DNA of 64,000 bases, taken from positions 328,501 through 392,500 of the forward strand of contig NW_027182939.1 in the NCBI RefSeq assembly GCF_041146395.1, in the 5' to 3' direction. Numbering within the stretch: the stretch's first letter is position 1; each line of letters starts with the position of its first letter. This DNA comes from Eulemur rufifrons (taxonomy: Eukaryota > Chordata > Mammalia > Primates > Lemuridae). The position numbers and the translations under genes were made by a program. Positions 13,122-28,140 of the stretch are shown one piece after another. The notes under the pieces are model-generated. The model was not told the DNA's origin and did not search any database. It saw only the letters and a program-made list of their open reading frames with translations.

Positions 13122-14998
13122 CCTTCATAAAACACTAACTCCTAACTGCTAACCCTAACACTAACCAAAAACCCTAATCACTAATCCCTAACCCTAACGC
13201 TTAACCTTTACCCTAACGGGTAACCCTCACCCTAAATCTTAACACTGACCCTAACCTTAACCTTTAACTCTAAGCCTAACCCTTAACCCTACAGTAAGGA
13301 AGACCTTTAATGCTAATGGGATCCCTTATCCCTAACCCTAACACTACAGCTAAAAATAACCCTAACGTTGGATCCTTAAACCTAACCCCTAACACTTACT
13401 TTAACCCCAAACCCTAACCCTAATCCTAAGCATTAAACCTAACCCTATCTCTTAACCCTAACGCTAGCCCTTACCCTAACGCCTAGATCTAACCCTAAAT
13501 CTAACCTACCGCCTAATCCTAACCTTAAGCCCTAATGGTAACTCTAACCCTCAACCCTAAACCTACCCGTAACCCTTAACACTAACCCTATCCGTGAACA
13601 TTAAACCTGACCCTAACCATTACCCGCACCCAAGCATTTAACCCTGACCCTAACCGTAATCCTTAATGCTAAGCCTAACACTAAACCCTAACCCTGAGCC
13701 CAACACTTATCCCTAATCCTATCCCTTAACCTTAACCCTAACCCTAATGCTACCCCCTAAACGTAACCCTAACCGTGACCAGTAAACCTAACCCTAACCT
13801 CTAACACAAACCATAGCACATAACTCTAACCCTAAAACTAACCCTAACCCTAACCCTAACCCTAAATCCTAACTCTTAATCTTAACCCTAAGCGTTAACT
13901 CTCACGCTAACCTTTAATCCTAACGCTAATCCTAATCTTCAACCCTAAACCGAACACTTAAACCTAACCCTGTACCAAACCCTAACCCCTCATCTTAACC
14001 CTAACCGTAAACCTCAACCCTAAACCAAGTGTAACCGTTAAACCTAAGAGTAACCTTTAACCCTATCCCTAATCCCTAACCCTAAGCCCTCACACTAACA
14101 CTGAACTTCATCCTTAATCTTAACCATAATCCTAACCCTAAATCTAATTCTCAGACTTCTTGCTTTCTTAGAGTTTAGAAAGCCTGCAATCCTCCCATGC
14201 CATGCGTGAAAGGAGGCTCTACCACTGTGTCCTGCATGAAACCCACGGGCCCATACCCAGAGTATGATAGAGTGGGTTCCCGGGTACAATCCCAGCCCCC
14301 TAAACTCCCCCCGCCCGCCTAATGCAGACAGGGCCCGTGCGCTAAGCATAAACAATACCTTTAACAGATAACCCTAACCCTGAACATAACACCCAACCCT
14401 GTTCCTATTTCTCCCCTTAACACGTAAACCTCACCGTGCGCCTAACTTTAACCTCTTATCCTAACGTTAATGCATAACACATTTCCTGAGAACAACCCCT
14501 ATCCCATAATTCTAACCCTATCTCCTAGTCATCACTGTGACACCTAATCCCTAACCCTAATTCTAAACCGCTAACCCTAACCGTAACTCTACCTACAACC
14601 CTAACACTGACAGTAACCCTTACTTCTAACCCCAACGCTATGCCTAACAAAAACCCTAACCCTTGACCCTAACCCTTCACCCTAACCCCTAAGCCTTACC
14701 CTAACCCTTAACCCTAATCCTAATCCTAACCATTAAACCTAACCCTAGCTTTTAAAGCTAACCCTAAACCTTGCCGTCACGACTAGACCTAACCCTGACA
14801 CTAACCTAACACCTAACCCTAACCAGAACCCCTAAAGCTAACCCTGAACCCTATCCCTAACCCTAGCAGTAAACTTTAACCCTAAACCTAAGCCCAACCC
14901 GTAACCCTAATCCTATCCTTTTACCCTAAAACTAACCCCTAAATCTAACCCCTATACCTCACCCTAACTCTAACCCCAATCCTAATTCTAACCATACC
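13122..14998. repeat. Satellite unit 8 (1877 bp)
   Basis: Complete unit, core 14150-14356. Carries ccctaacgggtaacc near 13212, a change seen again only in unit 19 (near 33848), an example of a variant shared at long distance. Confidence 0.93.
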
Positions 14999-16874
14999 CC
15001 TTCATAAAACACTAACTCCTAACCGCTAACCCTAACACTAACCAAAAACCCTAATCACTAATCCCTAACCCTAACGCTTAACCTTTACCCTAACCGTTAA
15101 CCCTCACCCTAAATCTTAACCCTGACCCTAACCTTAACCTTTAACTCTAAGCCTAACCCTTAACCCTACAGGAAGGAAGACCCTTAATGCTAATGGGATC
15201 CCTTATCCCTAAACCTAACACTACAGCTAAAAGTAACCCTAACCTTGGATCCTTAAACCTAACCCCTATCACTTACTTTACCCCAAACCCTAACCCTAAT
15301 CCTAAGCATTAAACCTAACCCTATCTCTTAACCCTAACGCTAGCCCTTACCCTAACGCCTAGATCTAACCCTAAATCTAACCTACCGCCTGATCCTAACC
15401 TTAAGCCCTAATGCTAACACTAACCCTGAACCCTAAACCTACCCGTAATCCTTAACACTAACCCTATCCTTGAACATTAACCTGACCCTAACGATTACCC
15501 GCACCCAAGCATTTAACCCTGATTCTAACCTTAATCCTTAATGCTAACCCTAACACTAAACCCTAACCCTAAGCCCAACACTTAACCCTAATCCTATCCC
15601 TTAACCCTAACCCTAACCCTAATGCTACCCCCTAAACGTAACCCTAACCGTGACCAGTAAACCTAACCCTAACCTCTAACACAAACCATAGCACATATCT
15701 CTAACCCTAAAACTAACCCTAACTCTAACCCTAACCCTAAACCCTAACTCTTAACCTTAACCCTAAGCGTTAACTCTCATGCTAACCTTTAATCCTAACG
15801 CTAATCCTAATCTTCAACCCTAAACCTAACACTTAACCCTAACCCTGTACCAAACCCTAACCCCTCATCTTAACCCTAACCGTAAACCTCAACCCTAAAC
15901 CAAAGTGTAACCGTTAAACCTAAGAGTAACCTTTAACCCTAACCCTAATCCCTAACCCTAAGCCCTCACCCTAACACTAAACTTCATCCTTAACCCTAAC
16001 CAGAATCCTAACCCTAAATCTAATTCTCAGACTTCTTGCTTTCTTAGAGTTTAGAAAGCCTGCAATCCTCCCATGCCATGCGTGAAAGGAGGCTCTACCA
16101 CTGTGTCCTGCATTAAACCCACGGGCCCATACCCAGAGTATGATAGAGTGGGTTCCCGGGTACAATCCCAGCCCCCTAAACTCCCCCCGCCCGCCTAATG
16201 CAGACAGGGCCCGTGCGCTAAGCATAAACAATACCTTTAACAGATAACCCTAACCCTGAATATAACACCCAACCCTGTTCCTATTTCTCCCCTTAACACG
16301 TAAACCTCACCGTGCGCCAAACTTTAACCGCTTATCCTAACGTTAATGCATAACCCATTTCCTGAGAACAAACCCTATCCCATAATTCTAACCCTATCTC
16401 CTAGTCATCACTGTGACACCTAATCCCTAACCCTAATTCTAAACCGCTAACCCTAACCGTAACCCTACCTACAACCCTAACACTGACAGTAACCCTTACT
16501 TCTAACCCCAACGCCATGCCTAACAAAAACCCTAACCCTTGACCCTAACCCTTCACCCTAACCCCTAAGCCTTATCCTAACCCTTAATCCTAATCCTAAT
16601 CCTAACCATTAAACCTAACCCTAGCTCTTAAAGCTATCCCTAAACCTTACCCTCACGACTAGACCTAACCCTGACACTAACGTAACACCTAACCCTAACC
16701 AGAATCCCTAAAGCTAACCCTGAACCCTATCCCTAACCCTAGCAGTAAACTTTAACCCTAAACCTAAGCCCAACCCGTAACCCTAATCCTATCCTTTTAC
16801 CCTAAAACTAACCCCTAAACCTAACCCCTATACCTCACCCTAACTCTAACCCCAATCCTAATTCTAACCATACC
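14999..16874. repeat. Satellite unit 9 (1876 bp)
   Basis: Complete unit, core 16026-16232 with a private change (gcattaaaccc). From about 16233 to its end it is nearly identical to the same part of unit 10 (ccctgaatataacacc, gcgccaaactttaaccgc, acgccatgcc), the start of a recently duplicated ~1.6-kb segment. Confidence 0.94.
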
Positions 16875-17595
16875 CCTTCATAAAACACTAACTCCTAACC
16901 GCTAACCCTAACACTAACCAAAAACCCTAATCACTAATCCCTAACCCTAACGCTTAACCTTTACCCTGACCATTAACCCTCACCCTAAATCTTAACACTG
17001 ACCCTAACCTTAACCTTTAACTCTAAGCCTAACCCTTAACCCTACAGGAAGGAATACCCTTAATGCTAATGGGATCCCTTATCCCTAACCCTAACACTAC
17101 AGCTAAAAATAACCCTAACCTTGGATCCTTAAACCTAACCCCTAACACTTACTTTAACCCCAAACCCTAACCCTAATCCTAAGCATTAAACCTAACCCTA
17201 TCTCTTAACCCTAACGCTAGCCCTTACCCTAACGCCTAGATCTAACCCTAAATCTAACCTACCGCCTAATCCTAACCTTAACCCCTAATGCTAACACTAA
17301 CCCTGAACCCTAAACCTACCCGTAACCCTTAACACTAACCCTATCCGTGAACCTTCACCCTGACCCTAACCATTACCAGCACCCAAGAATTTAACCCTGA
17401 CCCTAACACTAATCCTTTATGCTAACCCTAACACTAAACCCTAACCCTAAACCCAACACTTAACCCTAATCCTATCCCTTAACCCTAACCATAACCCTAA
17501 CCCTAATGCTAACCCCTAAACGTAACCCTATCCGTGACCAGTAAACCTAACCCTAACCTCTAACACAAACCATAGCACATAACTCTAACCCTAAA

Positions 17596-17626
<31 letters not shown>

Positions 17627-18752
17627 ACTTAACCTTAACCCTAAGCGTTAACTCTCACGCTAACCTTTAATCTTAACCCTAATCCTAATCTTCAACCCTA
17701 AACCTAACACTTAACCCTAACCCTGTACCAAACCCTAACCCCTCATCTTAACCCTAACCGTAAACCTCAACCCTAAACCAAAGTGTAACCGTTAAACCTA
17801 AGAGTAACCTTTAATTCTAACCCTATTCCCTAACCCTAAGCCCTCACCCTAACACTAAACTTCATCCTTAACCCTAACCAGAATCCTAACCCTAAATCTA
17901 ATTCTCAGACTTCTTGCTTTCTTAGAGTTTAGAAAGCCTGCAATCCTCCCATGCCATGCGTGAAAGGAGGCTCTACCACTGTGTCCTGCATGAAACCCAC
18001 GGGCCCATACCCAGAGTATGATAGAGTGGGTTCCCGGGTACAATCCCAGCCCCCTAAACTCCCCCCGCCCGCCTAATGCAGACAGGGCCCGTGCGCTAAG
18101 CATAAACAATACCTTTAACAGATAACCCTAACCCTGAATATAACACCCAACCCTGTTCCTATTTCTCCCCTTAACACGTAAACCTCACCGTGCGCCAAAC
18201 TTTAACCGCTTATCCTAACGTTAATGCATAACCCATTTCCTGAGAACAAACCCTATCCCATAATTCTAACCCTATCTCCTAGTCATCACTGTGACACCTA
18301 ATCCCTAACCCTAATTCTAAACCGCTAACCCTAACCGTAACCCTACCTACAACCCTAACACTGACAGTAACCCTTACTTCTAACCCCAACGCCATGCCTA
18401 ACAAAAACCCTAACCCTTGACCCTAACCCTTCACCCTAACCACTAAGCCTTATCCTAACCCTTAATCCTAATCCTAATCCTAACCATTAAACCTAACCCT
18501 AGCTCTTAAAGCTATCCCTAAACCTTACCCTCACGACTAGACCTAACCCTGACACTAACGTAACACCTAACCCTAACCAGAACCCCTAAAGCTAACCCTG
18601 AACCCTATCCCTAACCCTAGCAGTAAACTTTAACCCTAAACCTAAGCCCAACCCGTAACCCTAATCCTATCCTTTTACCCTAAAACTAACCCCTAAACCT
18701 AACCCCTATACCTCACCCTAACTCTAACCCCAATCCTAATTCTAACCATACC
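16875..18752. repeat. Satellite unit 10 (1878 bp)
   Basis: Complete unit, core 17904-18110. Its left half (ccctgaccattaaccc, acaggaaggaatacc, attaccagcacccaag) is nearly identical to the left half of unit 11. Its right part matches unit 9. It is the middle of a 1878-bp step duplication. Confidence 0.94.
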
Positions 18753-19473
18753 CCTTCATAAAACACTAACTCCTAACCGCTAACCCTAACACTAACCAAA
18801 AACCCTAATCACTAATCCCTAACCCTAACGCTTAACCTTTACCCTGACCATTAACCCTCACCCTAAATCTTAACACTGACCCTAACCTTAACCTTTAACT
18901 CTAAGCCTAACCCTTAACCCTACAGGAAGGAATACCCTTAATGCTAATGGGATCCCTTATCCCTAACCCTAACACTACAGCTAAAAATAACCCTAACCTT
19001 GGATCCTTAAACCTAACCCCTAACACTTACTTTAACCCCAAACCCTAACCCTAATCCTAAGCATTAAACCTAACCCTATCTCTTAACCCTAACGCTAGCC
19101 CTTACCCTAACGCCTAGATCTAACCCTAAATCTAACCTACCGCCTAATCCTAACCTTAACCCCTAATGCTAACACTAACCCTGAACCCTAAACCTACCCG
19201 TAACCCTTAACACTAACCCTATCCGTGAACCTTCACCCTGACCCTAACCATTACCAGCACCCAAGAATTTAACCCTGACCCTAACCCTAATTCTTTATGC
19301 TAACCCTAACACTAAACCCTAACCCTAAACCCAACACTTAACCCTAATCCTATCCCTTAACCCTAACCATAACCCTAACCCTAATGCTAACCCCTAAACG
19401 TAACCCTATCCGTGACCAGTAAACCTAACCCTAACCTCTAACACAAACCATAGCACATAACTCTAACCCTAAA

Positions 19474-19504
<31 letters not shown>

Positions 19505-20630
19505 TCTTAACCTTAACCCTAAGCGTTAAATCTCACGCTAACCTTTAATCCTAACCCTAATCCTAATCTTCAACCCTAAACCTAACACTTAACCCTAACC
19601 CTGTACCAAACCCTAACCCCTCATCTTAACCCTAACCGTAAACCTCAACCCTAAACCAAAGTGTAACCGTTAAAACTAAGAGTAACCTTTAACCCTAACC
19701 CTAATCCCTAACCCTAAGCCCTCACCCTAACACTAAACTTCATCCTTAACCCTAACCAGAATCCTAACCCTAAATCTAATTCTCAGACTTCTTGCTTTCT
19801 TAGAGTTTAGAAAGCCTGCAATCCTCCCATGCCATGCGTGAAAGGAGGCTCTACCCCTGTGTCCTGCATGAAACCCATGGGCCCATACCCATAATATGAT
19901 AGAGTGGGTTCCCGAGTACAATCCCAGCCCCCTAAACTCCTCCCACCCGCCTAATGCAAACAGGGCCCGTGCGCTAAGCATAAACAATACCTTTAACAGA
20001 TAACCCTAACCCTGAACATAACACCCAACCCTGTTCCTATTTCTCCCCTTAACACGTAACCCTCACCGTGCGCCTAACCTTAACCTCTTATCCTAACGTT
20101 AATGCATAACCCATTTCCTGAGAACAACCCCTATCCCATAATTCTAACCCTATCTCCTAGTCATCACTGTGACACCTAATCCCTAACCCTAATTCTAAAC
20201 CGCTAACCCTAACCTTAACCCTACCTACAACCCTAACACTGACAGTAACCCTTACTTCTAAACTCAACGCTATGCCTAACAAAAACCCTAACCCATGACC
20301 CCAACCCTTCACCCTAACCCCTAAGCCTTACCCTAACCCTTAACCCTAAATCTAATCCTAACCATTAAACCTAACCCTAGCTCTTAAAGCTAACCCTAAA
20401 CCTTACCCTCACGACTAGACCTAACCCTGACACTAACCTAACACCTAACCCTAACCAGAACCCCTAAAGCTAACCCTGAACCCTGTCCCTAACCCCAGCA
20501 GTAAACTTTAACCCTAAACCTAAGCCCAACCCGTAACCCTAATCCTATCCTTTTACCCTAAAACTAACCCCTAAACCTAACCCCTATACCTCACCCTAAC
20601 TCTAACCCCAATCCTAATTCTAACCATACC
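18753..20630. repeat. Satellite unit 11 (1878 bp)
   Basis: Left half nearly identical to unit 10. The core (19782-19988) is a distinct diverged version with clustered changes (cccatgggcccataccc, ataatatgatag, tcccgagtac, ctcctcccacc, gcaaacagg) shared with unit 13 but not with its neighbours, which suggests gene conversion. Confidence 0.94.
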
Positions 20631-22507
20631 CCTTCATAAAACACTAACTCCTAACCGCTAACCCTAACACTAACCAAAAACCCTAATCACTAATTCCTAA
20701 CCCTAACGCTTAACCTTTACCCTAACCGTTAACCCTCACCCTAAATCTTAACACTGACCCTAACCTTAACCTTTAACTCTAAGCCTAACACTTAACCCTA
20801 CAGTAAGGAAGACCTTTAATGCTAATGGGATCCCTTATCCCTAACCCTAACACTACAGCTAAAAATAACCCTAACCTTGGATCCTTAAACCTGACCCCTA
20901 ACACTTACTTTAACCCCAAACCCTAACCCTAATCCTAAGCATTAAACCTAACCCTATCTCTTAACCCTAACGCTAGCCCTTACCCTAACGCCTAGATCTA
21001 ACCCTAAATCTAACCTACCGCCTAATCCTAACCTTAAGCCCTAATGCTAACACTAACCCTGAACCCTAAACCTACCCGTAACCCTTAACACTAACCCTAT
21101 CCGTGAACCTTACCCTGACCCTAACCATTACCCGCACCCAAGCATTTAACCCTGACCCTAACCCTAATCCTTAATGCTAACCCTAACACTAAACCCTAAC
21201 CCTAAGCCCAACACTTAACCCTAATCCTAACCCTTAACCCTAACCCTAACGCTAATGCTACCCCCTAAATGTAACCCTAACCGTGACCAGTAAACCTAAC
21301 CCTAACCTCTAACACAAACCATAGCACATAACTCTAACCCTAAAACTAACCCTAACCCTAACCCTAACCCTAAACCCTAACTCTTAACCTTAACCCTAAG
21401 CGTTAACTCTCACGCTAACCTTTAATCCTAACCCTAATCCTAATCTTCAACCCTAAACCTAATACTTAACCCTAACCCTGTACCAAACCCTAACCCCTCA
21501 TCTTAACCCTAACCGTAAACCTCAACCCTAAACCAAAGTGTAACCGTTAAACCTAAGAGTAACCTTTAACCCTAACCCTAATCCCTAACCCTAAGCCCTC
21601 ACCCTAACACTAAACTTCATCCTTAACCCTAACCAGAATCCTAACCCTAAATCTAATTCTCAGACTTCTTGCTTTCTTAGAGTTTAGAAAGCCTGCAATC
21701 CTCCCATGCCATGCGTGAAAGGAGGCTCTACCCCTGTGTCCTGCGTGAAACTCTCGGGCCCATACCCAGAGTATGATAGAGTGGGTTCCCGGGTACAATC
21801 CCAGCCCCCTAAACTCCCCCCGCCCACCTAATGCAGACAGGGCCCGTGCGCTAAGCATAAACAATACCTTTAAGAGATAACCCTAACCCTGAACATAACA
21901 CCCAACCCTGTTCCTATTTCTCCCCTTAACACGTAACCCTCACCGTGCGCCTAACTTTAACCTCTTATCCTAACGTTAATGCATAACCCATTTCCTGAGA
22001 ACAACCCCTATCCCATAATTCTAACCCTATCTCCTAGTCATCACTGTGACACCTAATCCCTAACCCTAATTCTAAACCGCAAACCCTAACCGTAACCCTA
22101 CCTACAACCCTAACACTGACAGTAACCCTTACTTCTAACCCCAACGCTATGCCTAACAAAAACCCTAACCCTTGACCCTAACCCTTCACCCTAACCCCTA
22201 AGCCTTACCCTAACCCTTAACCCTAATCCTAATCCTAACGATTAAACCTAACCCTAGCTCTTAAAGCTAACCCTAAACCTTACCCTCACGACTAGACCTA
22301 ACCCTGATACTAACCTAACACCTAACCCTAACCAGAACCCCTAAAGCTAACCCTGAACCCTATCCCTAACCCCAGCAGTAAACTTTAACCCTAAACCTAA
22401 GCCCAACCCGTAACCCTAATCCTATCCTTTTACCCTAAAGCTAACCCCTAAACCTAACCCCTATACCTCACCCTAACTCTAACCCCAATCCTAATTCTAA
22501 CCATACC
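20631..22507. repeat. Satellite unit 12 (1877 bp)
   Basis: Complete unit, core 21659-21865 with private changes (gcgtgaaactctcggg, cgcccacctaat). It lies between the two copies of the diverged core in units 11 and 13. Confidence 0.94.
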
Positions 22508-23228
22508 CCTTCATAAAACACTAACTCCTAACCGCTAACCCTAACACTAACCAAAAACCCTAATCACTAATCCCTAGCCCTAACGCTTAACTTTTACCCT
22601 GACCGTTAACCCTCACCCTAAATCTTAACACTGACCCTAACCTTAACCTTTAATTCTAAGCCTAACCCTTAACCCTACAGTAAGGAAGACCCTTAATGCT
22701 AATGGGATCCCTTATCCCTAACCCTAACACTACAGCTAAAAATAACCCTAACCTTGGATCCTTAAACCTAACCCCTAACACTTACTTTAACCCCAAATCC
22801 TAACCCTAATCCTAAGCATTAAACCTAACCCTATCTCTTAACCCTAACGCTAGCCGTTACCCTAACGCCTAGATCTAACCCTAAATCTAACCTACCGCCT
22901 AATCCTAACCTTAAGCCCTAATGCTAACACTAACCCTGAACCCTAAACCAACCCGTAACCCTTAACACTAACCCAATACGTGAACCTTCACCCTGACCCT
23001 AACCATTACCCTCACCCAAGCATTTAACCCTGACCCTAACCCTAATCATTAATGCTAACCCTAACACTAAACCCTAACCCTAAGCCCAACACTTAACCCT
23101 AATCCTATCCGTTAACCCTAACCCTAACCATAACCCTAATGCTAACCCCTAAACGTAACCCTAACCGTGACCAGTAAACCTAACCCTAACCTCTAACACA
23201 AACCATAGCACATAACTCTAACCCTAAA

Positions 23229-23259
<31 letters not shown>

Positions 23260-24385
23260 TCTTAACCTTAACCCTAAGCGTTAACTCTCACGCTAACCTT
23301 TAATCCTAACCCTAATCCTAATCTTCAACCCTAAACCTAACACTTAACCCTAACCCTGTACCAAACCCTAACCCCTCATCTTAACCCTAACCGTAAACCT
23401 CAACCCTAAACCAAAGTGTAACCGTTAAAACTAAGAGTAACCTTTAACCCTAACCCTAATCCCTAACCCTAAGCCCTCACCCTAACACTAAACTTCATCC
23501 TTAACCCTAACCAGAATCCTAACCCTAAATCTAATTCTCAGACTTCTTGCTTTCTTAGAGTTTAGAAAGCCTGCAATCCTCCCATGCCATGCGTGAAAGG
23601 AGGCTCTACCCCTGTGTCCTGCATGAAACCCATGGGCCCATACCCATAATATGATAGAGTGGGTTCCCGAGTACAATCCCAGCCCCCTAAACTCCTCCCA
23701 CCCGCCTAATGCAAACAGGGCCCGTGCGCTAAGCATAAACAATACCTTTAACAGATAACCCTAACCCTGAACATAACACCCAACCCTGATCCTATTTCTC
23801 CCCTTAACACGTAAACCTCACCGTGCGCCTAACTTTAACCTCTTATCCTAACGTTAATGCATAACCCATTTCCTGAGAACAACCCCTATCCCATATTTCT
23901 AACCCTATCTCCTAGTCATCACTGTGACACCTAATCCCTAACCCTAATTCTAAACCGCTAACCCTAACCGTAACCGTACCTACAACCCTAACACTGACAG
24001 TAATCCTTAATTCTAACCCCAACGCTATGCCTAACAAAAACCCTAACCCTTGAACCTAACCCTTCACCCTAACCCCTAAGCCTTACCCTAACCCTTAACC
24101 CTAATCCTAATCCTAACCATTAAACCTAACCCTAGCTCTTAAAGCTCACCCTAAACCTTACCCTCACGACTAGACCTAACCCTGACACTAACCTAACACC
24201 TAACCCTAACCAGAACCCCTAAAGCTAACCCTGAACCCTATCCCTAACCCCAGCAGTAAACTTTAACCCTTAACCTAAGCCGAACCCGTAACTCTAATCC
24301 TATCCTTTTACCCTAAAACTAACCCAGAAACCTAACCCCTATACCTCACCCTAACTCTAACCCCAATCCTAATTCTAACCATACC
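22508..24385. repeat. Satellite unit 13 (1878 bp)
   Basis: Complete unit, core 23537-23743 carrying the same diverged haplotype as unit 11, two periods (3755 bp) away. To the right of the core it carries ccctgatcctatttc and cccatatttctaacc, shared with unit 16. The unit is thus a mosaic of at least two donors. Confidence 0.94.
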
Positions 24386-26262
24386 CCTTCATAAAACACT
24401 AACTCCTAACCGCTAACCCTAACACTAACCAAAAACCCTAATCACTAATCCCTAACCCTAACGCTTAACCTTTACCCTGACCGTTAACCCTCACCCTAAA
24501 TCTTAACACTGACCCTAACCTTAACCTTTAACTCTAAGCCTAACCCTTAACCCTTCAATAAGGAAGACCCTTAATGCTAATGGGATCCCTTATCCCTAAC
24601 CCTAACACTACAGCTAAAAATAACCCTAACCTTGGATCCTTAAACCTGACCCCTAACACTTACTTTAACCCCAAACCCTAACCCTAATCCTAAGCATTAA
24701 ACCTAACCCTATCTCTTAACCCTAATGCTAGCCCTTACCCTAACGTCTAGATCTAACCCTAAATCTAACCTACCGCCTAATCCTAACCTTAAGCCCTAAT
24801 GCTAACACTAACCCTGAACCCTAAACCTACCCGTAACCCTTAACACTAACCCTATCCGTGAACCTTAACCCTGACCCTAACCATTACCCGCACCAAGCAT
24901 TTAACCCTGACCCTAACCCTAATCCTTAATGCTAACCCTAACACTAAACCCTAACCCTAAGCCCAACACTTATCCCTAAACCTATCCCTTAACCCTAACC
25001 CTAACCGTAATGCTACCCCCTAAACGTAACCCTATCCGTGACCAGTAAACCTAACCCTAACCTCTAACACAAACCATAGCACATAACTCTAACCCTAAAA
25101 CTAACCGTAACCCTAACCCTAACCCTAAACCCTAACTCTTAACATTAACCCTAAGCGTTAACTCTCACGCTCACCTTTAATCCTAACCCTAATCCTAATC
25201 TTCAACCCTAAACCTAACACTTAACCCTAACCCTGTACCAAACCCTAACCCCTCATCTTAACCCTAACCGTAAACCTCAACCCTAAACCAAAGTGTAACC
25301 ATTAAACCTAAGAGTAACCTTTAACCCTAACCCTATTCCCTAACCCTAAGACCTCACCCTAACACTAAACTTCATCCTTAACCCTAACCAGAATCCTAAC
25401 CCTAAATCTAATTCTCAGACTTCCTGCTTTCTTAGAGTTTAGAAAGCCTGCAATCCTCCCTTGCCATGCGTGAAAGGAGGCTCTACCACTGTATCCTGCA
25501 TGAAACCCACGGGCCCATACCCAGAGTATGATAGAGTGGGTTCCCGGGTACAATCCCAGCCCCCTAAACTCCCCCCGCCCGCCTAATGCAGACAGGGCCC
25601 GTGCGCTAAGCATAAACAATACCTTTAACAGATAACCCTAACCCTGAACATAACACCCAACCCTGTTCCTATTTCTCCCCTTAACACGTAACCCTCACCG
25701 TGCGCCTAACTTTAACCTCTTATCCTAACGTTAATGCATAACCCATTTCCTGAGAACAACCCCTATCCCATAATTCTAACCCTATCTCCTAGTCATCACT
25801 GTGACACCTAATCCCTAACCCTAATTCTAAACCGCTAACCCTAACCGTAACCCTACCTACAACCCTAACACTGACAGTAACCCTTACATCTAAACGAAAC
25901 GCTATGCCTAACAAAAACCCTAACCCTTGAACCTAACCCTTCACCCTAACCCCTAAGCCTTACCCTAACCCTTAACCCTAATCCTAATCCTAACCATTAA
26001 ACCTAACCCTAGCTCTTAAAGCTAACCCTAAACCTTACCCTCACGACTAGACCTAACCCTGACACTAACCTAACACCTAACCCTAACCAGAACCCCTAAA
26101 GCTAACCCTGAACCCTATCCCTAACCCCAGCAGTAAACTTTAACCCTAAACCTAAGCCCAACCCGTAACCCTAATCCTATCCTTTTACCCTATAACTACC
26201 CCTGAAACCTAACCCCTATACCTCACCCTAACTCTAACCCCAATCCTAATTCTAACCATACC
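24386..26262. repeat. Satellite unit 14 (1877 bp)
   Basis: Complete unit, core 25414-25620 (private: cctgctttc, cccttgccatgc). Right of the core it has cttacatctaaacgaaacgc near 25884, otherwise found only in unit 15. Confidence 0.94.
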
Positions 26263-28140
26263 CCTTCATAAAACACTAACTCCTAACCGCTAACCCTAAC
26301 ACTAACCAAAAACCCTAATCACTAATCCCTAACCCTAACGCTTAACCTTTACCCTGACCGTTAACCCTCACCCTAAATCTTAACACTGACCCTAACCTTA
26401 ACCTTTAACTCTAAGCCTAACCCTTAACCCTTCAGTAACGAAGACCCTTAATGCTAATGGGATCCCTTATCCTTAACCCTAACACTACAGCTAAAAATAA
26501 CCCTAACCTTGGATCCTTTAACCTGACCCCTAACACTTACTTTAACCCCAAACCCTAACCCTAATCCTAAGCATTAAACCTAACCCTATCTCTTAACCCT
26601 AACGCTAGCCCTTACCCTAACGCCTAGGTCTAACCCTAAATCTAACCTACCGCCTAATCCTAACCTTAAGCCCTAATGCTAACGCTAACCCTGAACCCTA
26701 AACCTACGCGTAACCCTTAACACTAACCCTATCCGTGAACCTTAACCCTGACCCTAACCATTACCCTCACCCAAGCATTTAACCCTGACCCTAACCCTAA
26801 TCCTTAATGCTAACCCTAACACTAAACCCTAACCCTAAGCCCAACACTAATCCCTAATCCTATCCCTTAACCCTAACCTTAACCCTAATGTTACCCCCTA
26901 AACGTAACCCTAACCGTGACCAGTAAACCTATCCCTAACCTCTAACACAAACCATAGCACATAACTCTAACCCTAAAACTAACCCTAACCCTAACACTAA
27001 CACTAAACCCTAACACTTAACCTAAACCCTAAGCGTTAACTCTCACGCTAACCTTTAATCCTAACCCTAATCCTAATCTTCAACCCTAAACCTAACACTT
27101 AACCCTAACCCTGTACCAAACCCTAACCCCTCATCTTAACCCTAACCGTAAACCTCAACCCTAAACCAAAGTGTAACCGTTAAACCTAAGAGTAACCTTT
27201 AACCCTAACCCTCTTCCCTAACCCTAAGCCCTCACCCTAACACTAAACTTCATCCTTAACCCTAACCAGAATCCTAACCCTAAATCTAATTCTCAGACTT
27301 CTTGCTTTCTTAGAGTTTAGAAAGCCTGCAATCCTCCCATGCCATGCGTGAAAGGAGGCTCTACCACTGTGTCCTGCATGAAACCCACGGGCCCATACCC
27401 AGAGTATGATAGAGTGGGTTCCCGGGTACAATCCCAGTCCCCTAAACTCCCCCCTCCAGCCTAATGCAGACAGGGCCCGTGCGCTAAGCATAAACAATAC
27501 CTTTAACAGATAACCCTAACCCTGAACATAACACCCAACCCTGTTCCTATTTCTCCCCTTAACACGTAAACCTCACCGTGCGCCTAACATTAACCTCTTA
27601 TCCTAACGTTAATGCATAACCCATTTCCTCAGAACAACCCCTATCCCATAATTCTAACCCTATCTCCTAGTCATCACTGTGACACCTAATCCCTAACCCT
27701 AATTCTAAACCGCTAACCCTAACCGTAACCCTACCTACAACCCTAACACTGACAGTAACCCTTACATCTAAACGAAACGCTATGCCTAACAAAAACCCTA
27801 ACCCTTGAACCTAACCCTTCACCCTAACCCCTAAGCCTTACCCTAACCCTTAACCCTAATCCTAATCCTAACCATTAAACCTAACCCTAGCTCTTAAAGC
27901 TAACCCTAAACCTTACCCTCACGACTAGACCTAACCCTGACACTAACCTAACACCTAACCCTAACCAGAACCCCTAAAGCTAACCCTGAACCGTATCCCT
28001 AACCCCAGCAGTAAACTTTAACCCTAAACCTAAGCCCAACCCGTAACCCTAATCCTATCCTTTTACCCTAAAACTAACCCTGAAACCTAACCCCTATACC
28101 TCACCCTAACTCTAACCCCAATCCTAATTCTAACCATACC
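26263..28140. repeat. Satellite unit 15 (1878 bp)
   Basis: Complete unit, core 27292-27498. Shares cttacatctaaacgaaacgc with unit 14. Its left half (cttcagtaacgaagac near 26428, acctacgcgtaaccc near 26701, taacctaaaccctaagcg near 27018) is shared with unit 16, so it is the middle of another one-period duplication. Confidence 0.94.
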
